From the NCBI RefSeq assembly GCF_947331445.1, contig NZ_CAMZOG010000041.1, positions 1 through 39,866 of the forward strand: a stretch of 39,866 bases of DNA, read 5' to 3'. The translations under genes and the position numbers were made by a program. The stretch's first letter is position 1. Every line of letters starts with the position of its first letter. Below the pieces are notes generated by a model. That model was not told the DNA's origin and did no database searches. It worked only from the letters and a program-made list of their open reading frames with translations. This stretch comes from Parendozoicomonas sp. Alg238-R29 (lineage in GTDB: Bacteria; Pseudomonadota; Gammaproteobacteria; Pseudomonadales; Endozoicomonadaceae). Shown here piece by piece: positions 28,378 to 37,023 of the stretch.

Positions 28378-29403
28378 ATGAAGAAAGCTCTGCTGACAGC
28401 TTTCCTGGTGAGTCTGGTCTCTCAGGTGTGGGCCGCAGCACCCTTTCGTGATGATCGGCCAGACTCATACACTGTTGTGAAAGGGGACACTCTTTGGGAT
28501 ATTTCAGGGCGTTTTCTTGAAAATCCATGGCAGTGGCCTGAGGTCTGGAGCCTCAACCCTCAAATTAATAACCCTCACCTTATTTATCCCGGCGATGTTG
28601 TTACTCTGATTTATATCGAAGGTAAGCCTCGATTAACCATTAACCGAGGCCTGACAGGTAGGACCCTGAAACTGGGTCCCAAAGTTCGTTCTACTCCTCT
28701 CGAAAATGCTATTCCTGCCATTCCTCTGGATGTTATCAGCAGCTTTCTGGATGTAAGCCGTGTGGTTGAAAGTCCTGAGGTTATGAAGAAAGCCCCTTAC
28801 ATTCTGTCTAACGGTCAGGAACAGGTGATCAGCGGTGCCGGCGATACTGTTTATGTGCGTGGTGAGTTTGATCAGGGCGCAAGTGTTTATGGCGTTTATC
28901 GAGGTGAACAGAACTATGTTGACCCCAAAACGGGTGAATTCCTGGGAACAATGGTTCAAAGCGTAGGCTCTGTTGATGTAGAAAGAATTACCAATGATAT
29001 CGCTACCATGAGCGTGTCTCGCTCAAGTGAAGAGTTGCGGGTGGGAGATAAATTGTTGGTTTCTGAAGAGCGCCGCTTGGCCACTTCGTTCTATCCTTCT
29101 GCACCAGAGAATCGAGATATTGAAGGTACCATCCTTGATGTTGTGGGTGGTGTTAACCAAATTGGCCTTTATAACAATGTATTAATTAACCTTGGCTCCC
29201 GGGAAGGTCTGAAAGACGGAAGTGTTATGGCGATTTACCGCCAGAACAATATTAAGGACAAAATGACTGGTGAGATCGTTGCTCTCCCAGCAGAACGGGT
29301 TGGCCATATTATGGTATTCCGCACTTACGAAAAGATGAGCTTTGCCATTGTTATGCAGGCCTCTCAGCCACTTCATACTGGCGATACTTTGCGGGCGCCA
29401 TGA
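28378..29403 (+). CDS. LysM-domain exported protein
   Basis: The 341-residue protein has a signal peptide (MKKALLTAFLVSLVSQVWA, cleavage near 19-20) and a LysM peptidoglycan-binding domain at about 30-78 (YTVVKGDTLWDISGRFL, then NPQINNPHLIYPGDVV). A long C-terminal region without a named domain follows, with beta-rich segments. It corresponds to the LysM protein next to dprA in Pseudomonas (PA0020) and is expected in the periplasm, bound to peptidoglycan. Its precise function is unknown. dprA follows after 21 bp. Confidence 0.93.
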   Translation: MKKALLTAFLVSLVSQVWAAAPFRDDRPDSYTVVKGDTLWDISGRFLENPWQWPEVWSLNPQINNPHLIYPGDVVTLIYIEGKPRLTINRGLTGRTLKLGPKVRSTPLENAIPAIPLDVISSFLDVSRVVESPEVMKKAPYILSNGQEQVISGAGDTVYVRGEFDQGASVYGVYRGEQNYVDPKTGEFLGTMVQSVGSVDVERITNDIATMSVSRSSEELRVGDKLLVSEERRLATSFYPSAPENRDIEGTILDVVGGVNQIGLYNNVLINLGSREGLKDGSVMAIYRQNNIKDKMTGEIVALPAERVGHIMVFRTYEKMSFAIVMQASQPLHTGDTLRAP

Positions 29404-29424
29404 TACTGTCTAGACTGTGTCGCC

Positions 29425-30585
29425 ATGAATGGCGACACACTTTCCCCCACATCTCTATCTCAATGGCAGCAGCTGCAACCGTGGCTACTGCTCTTTCATA
29501 TTCCTGGCCTTGGACCTGTTCGTTATCAGCAGTTGCTTGAGGTATTTGGCTCTCCCGAGAAGGTACTGGGTGCAGATGGAAAACAACTCAGAGAGTTGTT
29601 ACCAGCATCTCTCGCTAAGGCTGTGTCAGGCGCTGAAAATAATCCATTTATAAAGTCCGCTCTGGAGAGGGATAAACAGTGGCTGGAAGAAAATGACAGA
29701 CACCACATCTTGTCTCAGAGCAGCCCAAGTTACCCTGCACTTTTGAAAACCATTTATGACCCGCCTCCCCTGCTTTTTATTAATGGTGATGTTCGTGTTC
29801 TCAGTTCTCGCCAACTTGCGGTAGTGGGTAGTCGAAAGCCTTCTTATGTCGCTCTCGATATTGCCAGGCAGATTTCCTGTGAGTTGGGTGAACATGGCTT
29901 AACTATTACCAGCGGGTTGGCCTTGGGTATAGATGGCGTTGCACATCAGGGCGCTTTGCAGGGTGGAAACCAGACCATCGCTGCTTTGGCTGGTGGAGTT
30001 GATTATATTTACCCCCAGCGGCATAAGGCTCTTGCTGAATCTATTACCGGAAGCGGTGCTTTGGTATCGGAGTTTGCTCTCGGTACACAACCTAAATCTG
30101 GCCATTTCCCAAGACGAAATCGTATTATCAGCGGCTTAAGTGTTGGTGTGCTGGTGGTTGAAGCAGCAGTCGCCAGTGGTTCTCTGGTGACGGCTCGCTG
30201 TGCTCTTGAGCAAGGAAGAGAAGTATTTGCTATGCCGGGTTCTGTGAATAATCCGGGTGCTCGTGGGTGTCATGCACTTATCCGGGATGGCGCATGTCTG
30301 GTAGAAAATACTGCGCAGATATTGCAGGAGTTAGATGGTGTTATCTCAATGGAGGCAAGACACCAGAGAGGTTTCAACTCTCATGTAGAGCCGGATTGCC
30401 CAACACAGCAAATGGTTTTGAACCTTATTGGTTTTGATACAAGCCACCACCATGATGAGCTTTTAATTCGTTCAGGTATGGATGGGCAGAAGTTATCTGA
30501 AACATTGCTCAACCTGGAGCTGGAAGGATTTATAAAATCTGTTTCTGGTGGGTTTTCCCGAGCGCTTGCCAACAGAACCCTGTAA
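29425..30585 (+). CDS. dprA: DNA-processing protein DprA (Smf)
   Basis: DprA binds incoming single-stranded DNA during transformation and loads RecA. The 386-residue protein has an N-terminal SAM-like helical domain (about 10-75, PWLLLFHIPGLGPVRYQQLL), the extended Rossmann core (VVGSRKPSYVALDIARQ from about 133, TITSGLALGIDGVAHQGAL, AGGVDYIYPQRH, SGHFPRRNRIISGLS, EAAVASGSLVTARCALEQGR, MPGSVNNPGARGCH) and a C-terminal winged-helix-like domain. Nothing essential is missing. It lies between the lysM gene and tsaC, as in many gammaproteobacteria. Confidence 0.97.
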   Translation: MNGDTLSPTSLSQWQQLQPWLLLFHIPGLGPVRYQQLLEVFGSPEKVLGADGKQLRELLPASLAKAVSGAENNPFIKSALERDKQWLEENDRHHILSQSSPSYPALLKTIYDPPPLLFINGDVRVLSSRQLAVVGSRKPSYVALDIARQISCELGEHGLTITSGLALGIDGVAHQGALQGGNQTIAALAGGVDYIYPQRHKALAESITGSGALVSEFALGTQPKSGHFPRRNRIISGLSVGVLVVEAAVASGSLVTARCALEQGREVFAMPGSVNNPGARGCHALIRDGACLVENTAQILQELDGVISMEARHQRGFNSHVEPDCPTQQMVLNLIGFDTSHHHDELLIRSGMDGQKLSETLLNLELEGFIKSVSGGFSRALANRTL

Positions 30586-30639
30586 AATGCAGAACCTGCT
30601 TGAGCATAAAGCCAAAGAATAATCTAACCCCAACACCTG

Positions 30640-31212
30640 ATGCCTGTGAAAGACACTCTACCTGAAAACACTAAAACCGCAGCTGCTGTTATTAATAATG
30701 GTGGTGTTGTTGCTTATCCTACGGAAGCTGTCTGGGGACTGGGTTGTGATCCTTGGAATCAGAAAGCTGTTGAGAAAATCCTTACTATCAAACGTCGCCC
30801 AGTAGAAAAAGGCTTGATTCTGGTAGCCGCCAATCAAGAGCAGATTGCCCCATTACTGGAAGGGCTTTCTGATGAAAAGAAAAAACTGCTGGGTGAAAGC
30901 TGGCCCGGACCTGTGACCTGGCTGATTCCGGATGTTAATCAATGGGTGCCGGAATGGGTAAGAGGTCAGCACCGTTCGGTAGCGGTTCGTGTAAGTGCTC
31001 ACCCTCTCGTTCAGCAACTTTGTATTGATTGGAGTAAGCCTTTGGTTTCAACATCGGCGAATCGTGCGGGTGAAGACGCCCTGAAAGAACAGGCTGATGT
31101 TGTAGCATTGTTTGAAAGTGAAGTAGATATGGTGGTGGAAGGAGTTGTCGGAAATTCCACATCTCCTTCGCGAATTTGTGACCTTGAAACAGGCCAAATC
31201 CTGCGCAGCTAA
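30640..31212 (+). CDS. tsaC: L-threonylcarbamoyladenylate synthase TsaC
   Basis: TsaC (YrdC) makes threonylcarbamoyl-AMP from threonine, bicarbonate and ATP, the first step of t6A37 tRNA modification. The 190-residue length equals E. coli TsaC, so this is the short form without the Sua5 C-terminal domain. Motifs: GGVVAYPTEAVWGLGCDPWN, KRRPVEKGLILVA, WPGPVTWLIP, VRVSAHPLVQQLC and STSANRAGEDA. It lies 54 bp after dprA and 321 bp before hemF. Confidence 0.96.
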   Translation: MPVKDTLPENTKTAAAVINNGGVVAYPTEAVWGLGCDPWNQKAVEKILTIKRRPVEKGLILVAANQEQIAPLLEGLSDEKKKLLGESWPGPVTWLIPDVNQWVPEWVRGQHRSVAVRVSAHPLVQQLCIDWSKPLVSTSANRAGEDALKEQADVVALFESEVDMVVEGVVGNSTSPSRICDLETGQILRS

Positions 31213-32448
<1,236 letters not shown>

Positions 32449-32476
32449 TCGTAAAGGATTTAGGAGAAGTATAAAA

Positions 32477-33301
32477 ATGAATGTAGCTGCAGATCAGTAT
32501 GCGGTGATGGGGAACCCTATCGGTCACAGCAAGTCTCCGGCAATACATGCGATGTTTGCCAAGCAGACAGGTGAAAAACTTCGTTACGAAGCCCTGCTTG
32601 TCCCAACCGAAGAATTTTCTGAAGCAGTTGAGCAGTTCTATAGCAACAAGGGTTTAGGGCTGAATATCACTGTTCCTTTCAAACAGGATGCCTGGAACAA
32701 AGCGGAAAGAATGACAGACAGAGCTCGTCGGGCGGGAGCTGTGAATACACTCTGGAAAGACGAAACCGGCGCGCTCTGGGGCGATACAACCGATGGTGTT
32801 GGCCTGGTCAGGGATATTACGGTTAACCATAAGGTTGATATTGAAGGTCGGCGTGTTCTTGTATTGGGAGCAGGCGGCGCTGTAAGAGGTGTGCTGGAAT
32901 CCATTCTGGAGAAAAACCCATCTGCCGTTGTTGTTGCCAATCGCACTGTCAGCCGTGCGGAAGAACTGGTGAAACTGTTTGGTGAGCTGGGAAATATTTC
33001 TGCTTGCGGTTTTTCTGAAGCTGAAGGGCCGTTTGATCTCATTATTAACGGAACATCTGCAAGTCTTCAGGGGGAGTGTCCACCTCTGCCACAAACAGCG
33101 ATTAATCAACAAACGACCGTATACGACATGATGTACGGAGTAGAAGAAACTGTGTTTAACCGCTGGGCCAGAGAGCGCGGCGCTCAAACAGTTATTGATG
33201 GTTTGGGTATGCTGGTAGAGCAGGCGGCAGAATCTTTTTCAATCTGGCGTAATAAAAGGCCGGAAACGGCACAGGTTATCGCGAAGTTCAGGGGTGAATA
33301 G
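32477..33301 (+). CDS. aroE: Shikimate dehydrogenase (NADP+)
   Basis: AroE reduces 3-dehydroshikimate to shikimate in aromatic amino-acid synthesis. The 274-residue product has the substrate loop NPIGHSKSPAIHAMF (about 13-27), GLNITVPFKQDAW with the catalytic Lys, the nucleotide motif VLGAGGAVRGVLESI (about 127-141), ANRTVSRAEEL with the NADP-phosphate-binding Arg, and DGLGMLVEQAAESFSIW at the C terminus. The length is normal. AGGAGA lies about 9 nt before the ATG. It is coupled to hemF, as in Pseudomonas. Confidence 0.98.
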   Translation: MNVAADQYAVMGNPIGHSKSPAIHAMFAKQTGEKLRYEALLVPTEEFSEAVEQFYSNKGLGLNITVPFKQDAWNKAERMTDRARRAGAVNTLWKDETGALWGDTTDGVGLVRDITVNHKVDIEGRRVLVLGAGGAVRGVLESILEKNPSAVVVANRTVSRAEELVKLFGELGNISACGFSEAEGPFDLIINGTSASLQGECPPLPQTAINQQTTVYDMMYGVEETVFNRWARERGAQTVIDGLGMLVEQAAESFSIWRNKRPETAQVIAKFRGE

Positions 33302-33307
33302 ATCACC

Positions 33308-33539
33308 AGGGTCGGTTGATGTTTTGTGTTCGGCTCAGTCGCCCTAAAAGCAGTTAGCCGTTAGAAAGGCTTGTGAAAATCGTAGTTATTCCAGCGGATG
33401 ACTGCTTTCAGGGCCACCTGAAGGCTTTTATGGCTATGTTGCAGTGTTTTGAAGGGCAATAAGTATTCCTTCAACACTGCGCCCGATCATAAAAGCCTAC
33501 AGAAATACTGAACTCAATCATAAAACATCAACAGACCCT
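33308..33539. repeat. 232-bp imperfect palindromic element (MITE-like or structured RNA)
   Basis: The ends are inverted repeats: 33308-33328 matches the complement of 33519-33539 at 19 of 21 positions (core GTTGATGTTTT). Inside are AAAGCAGT/ACTGCTTT (33347-33354 with 33401-33408), AGGCTTTTATG/CATAAAAGCCT (33422-33432 with 33488-33498) and, nested in that, a 13-bp stem of 33441-33455 with 33468-33480 (2-nt bulge). No reading frame of note, no T-run terminator and no clear target duplication were seen. It occupies most of the gap between aroE and the next gene. It could be a miniature inverted-repeat transposon, or a branched RNA. Confidence 0.75.
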
Positions 33540-33596
33540 AAACATAACTGGTGATATTATGGCCGGAGAATCTTTAAATTGTTTGGGGAGTTGAAC

Positions 33597-34157
33597 ATGG
33601 CTGGAACACATCTCAGTTTTATTATTCTGGTTGATGCTGGCGATAACGATGTCCACAAGATTCGCGAAGCGCTACTTAACCTTGATGCCATTAAGGTTGC
33701 ACATTGCCCTCTTGGTCCTACAGACCTTATCTGTTTCGGCGCAGTTGCCCACATGGAAGAGCTTAAGGACTTGATGAGCACACAGGTTCCCAGCCTTCTT
33801 GAAGATAAGTTCAATCCAATTGAAAAAACAGAAACCTTACTGGTGATGGATCAATATGGTGAAGAGCTGACCGCCGAGAAGTTTTCCCGCCCGAATGGCA
33901 CCGGTGCATGGATCTTTACCGATCAGAAGGTCAGCAGCCGCCATTTGACCGAAAAACTTATTGATCACCACCCTGAAATTATCACTGCCTTCAACGTGCT
34001 TGGCTGTCACGATGGCGTCTTCTATGCTGAAGCGGAAACACTGGACAAGCTGATGGCCGTTATTGATGAAGGGTTCCGTACCTTAAGGGGTATAGGCGCT
34101 TCGGGTAAGCCAATGAAAGCTCTGTCTCGAACAGATACCCGACTTGTTCTGATGTAG
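33597..34157 (+). CDS. Unknown protein with two RAM/ACT-like halves
   Basis: The ATG at 33597 has GGGGAG 6 nt upstream and gives 186 residues; an upstream in-frame TTG (33579) is less likely. The protein appears to be an internal duplication of an AsnC/Lrp-type effector-binding (RAM) fold. Half one (about 1-85) reads FIILVDAGDNDVHKIREAL, then GPTDLICFGAV, then IEKTETLLVM. Half two (about 100-186) reads HHPEIITAFNVLGCHDGVF, then TLDKLMAVIDEG, ending in TDTRLVLM. No helix-turn-helix precedes either half, so it would be a stand-alone small-molecule sensor. The family assignment is by pattern only and is tentative. It may be co-transcribed with the hydrolase gene 39 bp downstream. Confidence 0.85.
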   Translation: MAGTHLSFIILVDAGDNDVHKIREALLNLDAIKVAHCPLGPTDLICFGAVAHMEELKDLMSTQVPSLLEDKFNPIEKTETLLVMDQYGEELTAEKFSRPNGTGAWIFTDQKVSSRHLTEKLIDHHPEIITAFNVLGCHDGVFYAEAETLDKLMAVIDEGFRTLRGIGASGKPMKALSRTDTRLVLM

Positions 34158-34196
34158 AAGCTACATCATCAGGCAAGAATGATGACAGGGGCCAAA

Positions 34197-34811
34197 ATGC
34201 CATATCCCAAACTTCCCGGCCCCTGCCCACCTATCCCTGGGGATCTTCTTTTTCTCCACACCCGTGATGAGCCTCGAATGGCTGCCGTTTCCCGTATTTT
34301 TTCGGGGGTTCATAATTTTATAATTAATCATGTGGCACTCTGTACAGCAGAGAGTGAGCTGGTGGAGGCGGTTCCTCCCCGAGTCAGGCATACTTCCCTG
34401 GATGACTTTCTGGAGAAAGCCCATCCCGACGAGGAAGGCGCCCCCAGGGTTTTGGTGTGCCGGGTTAGAAATATGGGCACAGAACAGGTTCGGACGGTTC
34501 TGTCGAGAGTTGAGCACTATATCGATAAGCCCTATAACGAAACTTACATGCCCTCAACGGAACACTGGTATTGCAGTTCACTGGTTCAGGATGCCTGGTT
34601 TCACGGTAACAATGGGGAGCATGTGTTTCCTGAAACACCATTAGAATTTCGGGATCCTGTAACAGGTCAGATAATGCCTTTCTGGAAAGAGTATTATCAA
34701 AGTCGTGGAATGGATGTGCCTCAGGGGTTGCCTGGCTCCCACCCCGCCTTAATTTCAAGATCGCCACACCTTGCAGTCGTGGGGTGTTATGGAAACTTTC
34801 AGCAGAAATGA
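34197..34811 (+). CDS. YiiX/YebB-like (NlpC/P60 superfamily) cysteine hydrolase
   Basis: This protein resembles the permuted papain-like YiiX/YebB group. PGDLLFLHTR opens the domain, INHVALC has the likely His, ELVEAVP has the likely Glu, and the catalytic Cys is in EHWYCSSLVQDAW, after KPYNETYMP. Such enzymes cleave amide or ester bonds in cell-wall peptides or lipids; the substrate here is unknown. The frame is open from an ATG at 34179, but the ATG at 34197 has AGGGG 5 nt upstream and precedes the conserved region, so I use it (204 aa; 210 aa from 34179). No signal peptide is visible, so it is probably cytoplasmic. It abuts the next gene. Confidence 0.8.
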   Translation: MPYPKLPGPCPPIPGDLLFLHTRDEPRMAAVSRIFSGVHNFIINHVALCTAESELVEAVPPRVRHTSLDDFLEKAHPDEEGAPRVLVCRVRNMGTEQVRTVLSRVEHYIDKPYNETYMPSTEHWYCSSLVQDAWFHGNNGEHVFPETPLEFRDPVTGQIMPFWKEYYQSRGMDVPQGLPGSHPALISRSPHLAVVGCYGNFQQK

Positions 34812-34826
34812 GTGAAGGATAACCTT

Positions 34827-35570
34827 GTGAAAATGAGCGCAATTATTGGGCACCGCGGAGCCGCTAAAATTGCACCGGAAAATACCCTTGCTGGCATTCG
34901 TACTGCATACGACAAAGGTGTGCAGTGGGTTGAAATAGATGTCATTCTTTTAGGCGACGGTGAGCTTGTTATTCATCATGACCGAACGCTGAACCGCTGT
35001 ACGGATGGGAAAGGAGAATTGCTTTCTCTGACCTTACCTGAAGTAAGAAAAGTTGATGCTGGTGTTCTGTTTGCCTCTTTCCATGGTCATCAATTTAAAG
35101 GTGAAAAGATTCCAACCTTACGTGAGGCTCTGAATCTGATTCATAGCCTCGATATGGGTCTGAACCTTGAAATAAAAATGCACAAGCATTCTCCGGAAGA
35201 ACTGACCACCAGAGTTTTGGATCAGTTGCAGGGGCACCCTCTTGTAGAGGATGGAAAGCTGATTATCTCCAGTTTTGATCATGATGTTCTCGTTATTTGC
35301 AAAGAAAAAAAACCAGAGATTCCCGTCGGGCATTTGTTTGAAAAGCTTCCTGCGAACTGGTTGGAGCAGGTAAAGAGAGTGAGTGCGATCACTGTTCACA
35401 GTAATCAAAAATTGCTGATGAAGTCCCAGGCAGCAGAGGTGATTGATGCAGGCTATGAACTTTATTGTTATACAGTAAACTCAGGCAAGAGAGCCGTAGA
35501 GCTTATGAGTTGGGGAGTTTCTGGTGTATTCACTGATGACCCGGAAACAATAAAAGCCGCATTACTATAA
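34827..35570 (+). CDS. Glycerophosphodiester phosphodiesterase
   Basis: The enzyme hydrolyses glycerophosphodiesters to glycerol 3-phosphate and an alcohol. It begins with the GDPD signature IIGHRGAAKIAPENTLAGI, followed by WVEIDVILLGDGELVIHHD (the acidic metal ligands and catalytic His) and GLNLEIK, and ends GVSGVFTDDPE. At about 248 residues it matches cytoplasmic UgpQ-type enzymes; no signal peptide is present. Start: the frame is open from GTG 34812, but GTG 34827 has AAGGA 7 nt upstream, and an ATG at 34833 is also possible. It follows the hydrolase gene closely, so the two are probably co-transcribed. Confidence 0.93.
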   Translation: MKMSAIIGHRGAAKIAPENTLAGIRTAYDKGVQWVEIDVILLGDGELVIHHDRTLNRCTDGKGELLSLTLPEVRKVDAGVLFASFHGHQFKGEKIPTLREALNLIHSLDMGLNLEIKMHKHSPEELTTRVLDQLQGHPLVEDGKLIISSFDHDVLVICKEKKPEIPVGHLFEKLPANWLEQVKRVSAITVHSNQKLLMKSQAAEVIDAGYELYCYTVNSGKRAVELMSWGVSGVFTDDPETIKAALL

Positions 35571-35596
35571 AAAGAACAACTGAGGCTGGGGGACAT

Positions 35597-36379
35597 GTGC
35601 ATTTTTTGGGGATAAAAAGTTGTTTTTTCATGCTGGCTATCTCCATTGCCAGTCTGCTGGGTAGTTATGGTTTTGCTGCTGAAAGGCTATTGGCAGAAGA
35701 ACTTTATAACTCAGCCAACCTGCATAAGAATTATGCAGGTTGGCACAACTCCATGAGCGCAATGTTGGAGAATTATAAAAAGGCTCTTCCGGAAGAGATC
35801 TTTAATAAACTGCAGCGCCGCTTCAACCTTCTTACTTCAGAGAAACGTTACAAGCGTCGTACAGTCAGGGCTTTGCGTAATAATCTTTCCGACACTGAAG
35901 TCAGGGTTCTATTGGAATGGTACTCTGTGGGAGGAAAAGAACTGTCCCGCCAGGAAAGGCTTCTTTCTGCAGAAAGCGCACCTGAAACACCCTTGAATAT
36001 ATGGGTTCAGGAACAAAAACTGTCATCAAAAAGAATTCAGGTTTTGTCCTTATTGATGGAGGAAACCCATGCTGTTGATCAGGGAGCAGACTTTATTGTA
36101 CAAAGCGCATTGTCGATGGCAGAGCTTGTTTCCCAGAATATGCCGGAAGAGCAGAAACTGGATATTGAATTGATACGTGAGCGTTTAACCAAGCAGCGCC
36201 AGGCTATTTACCAAGAGTTACAAAAAGTATCTCTGGCGCGTTTTGCCTGGACCTATCAGGATATTTCTGACGAGCAGCTAGAAGATTACCTCTCCTTTGT
36301 AAGAACAATAGATGCTCAAACCTGGTTTGAAGTTGTAAACAGGGCTCAGGCAAATATGTTGCTGACAGGTAATAACTAA
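35597..36379 (+). CDS. Exported helical protein of unknown function
   Basis: I do not recognise this protein with certainty. It has 260 residues from a GTG start (35597, GGGGGA a short 3 nt upstream). Residues 1-27 look like a signal peptide (SCFFMLAISIASLLGSYGFA). The rest is helical and charged; the C-terminal part (ARFAWTYQDISDEQLEDYLSFV) resembles the DUF2059-type helical pattern of exported proteins, which is a weak resemblance. A periplasmic location is likely. It is 27 bp after the phosphodiesterase gene. Confidence 0.8.
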   Translation: MHFLGIKSCFFMLAISIASLLGSYGFAAERLLAEELYNSANLHKNYAGWHNSMSAMLENYKKALPEEIFNKLQRRFNLLTSEKRYKRRTVRALRNNLSDTEVRVLLEWYSVGGKELSRQERLLSAESAPETPLNIWVQEQKLSSKRIQVLSLLMEETHAVDQGADFIVQSALSMAELVSQNMPEEQKLDIELIRERLTKQRQAIYQELQKVSLARFAWTYQDISDEQLEDYLSFVRTIDAQTWFEVVNRAQANMLLTGNN

Positions 36380-36414
36380 TCCTCCTTTTAGAGGGACCCT
36401 TACTTCTCACCCTG

Positions 36415-36453
36415 TGAAAATATCTTAAATGCCGTCTATTTTATCTGGCTGAC
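36415..36453 (+). repeat. Leader repeat, copy A
   Basis: This 39-bp stretch matches 36971-37009 at 30 of 39 positions (shared core CCGTCTA). Copy B lies directly before the intact gene at 37024, so copy A is the leader of the decayed paralogue, now joined to mid-gene sequence near CTGGCTGA. Confidence 0.75.
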
Positions 36454-36975
36454 AAATGTTCTCTCCAAACCTTTAGCTAGAAACAGAGAGACGTACGCAT
36501 TATCTCCTCTTTCACAATGCACTGTGAATATTATGGGCGCGTTGATTGAGGACGTTGGCCCAACTGACAGTGAAGACGTTTATTGCGATGACATGTCTGT
36601 ACCGGTAATCAATGGTACATACCTGCAAGCAATTGGTTTGGGTGAGCAAAATTACCTGCTTGCCGACCATACAGATTCTCAAAATCTGGCTTTACCTGAA
36701 ATATGGTTTGGGAATGGCCTTGCGTCTGGGCTTATGGATTTGTTATAGCAGAGAATAGGGTTGGTGAGCTTTCTGACATAGCTGTTGAAGAGGATGTGGA
36801 AAACATAGTCAATATAAAGGGCATGGTATTTGTTATCACTGGGAACGGTAGGAGAGGCCAGCTACTCAATTATCTCCAATGAAAAACTGGTAGATGAGGC
36901 AGGTGGGGGAGAATCGGGCGTGAAAATGTGGTCAGACCTCGATACTTGTTACCAGAGACCTTATTAAAAATGAAA
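36415..36975 (+). pseudogene. Decayed tandem paralogue of the gene at 37024
   Basis: Translating the gap shows fragments of the downstream protein in shifting frames. From 36443, WLTNVLSKPLARNRETYALS matches its WLTDIFSRTFPKDFEGAALS. Then CDDMSVPVINGTYLQAIGLG and NYLLADHTDSQNLALPEIW match CDDMLISVINGRNMQLAYLG and NYLLADHTDTQSLSLPELW. After a frame change at about 36740, VEEDVENIVNIKGMVFVITG and QLLNYL match its P-loop-like region, and near 36930-36970 NVVRPRYLLPETLL matches NLVEPVLLNNGNIL. The first two-fifths of the gene, including its signal peptide, is missing, and stop codons interrupt it. A 74-codon frame (36524-36748) is a piece of this. Confidence 0.85.
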
Positions 36976-37009
36976 ACAGCCTAAATACCGTCTACTTTTG
37001 CTGGGTGAA
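36971..37009 (+). repeat. Leader repeat, copy B
   Basis: This is the partner of the copy at 36415-36453. It lies 15 bp before the ATG of the gene at 37024 and just upstream of its GGGGG ribosome-binding site, so it belongs to the 5' untranslated or promoter region. Confidence 0.75.
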
Positions 37010-37023
37010 AAGGTGGGGGTAAC

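Noticed and set aside
33308-33539. tRNA or other known RNA gene in the aroE downstream gap
   Set aside because: The folding does not give a cloverleaf, there is no CCA-type end, and no known RNA family was recognised.
36524-36748. Independent 74-residue gene
   Set aside because: It is a fragment of the decayed paralogue; homology to the downstream gene continues on both sides outside this frame.
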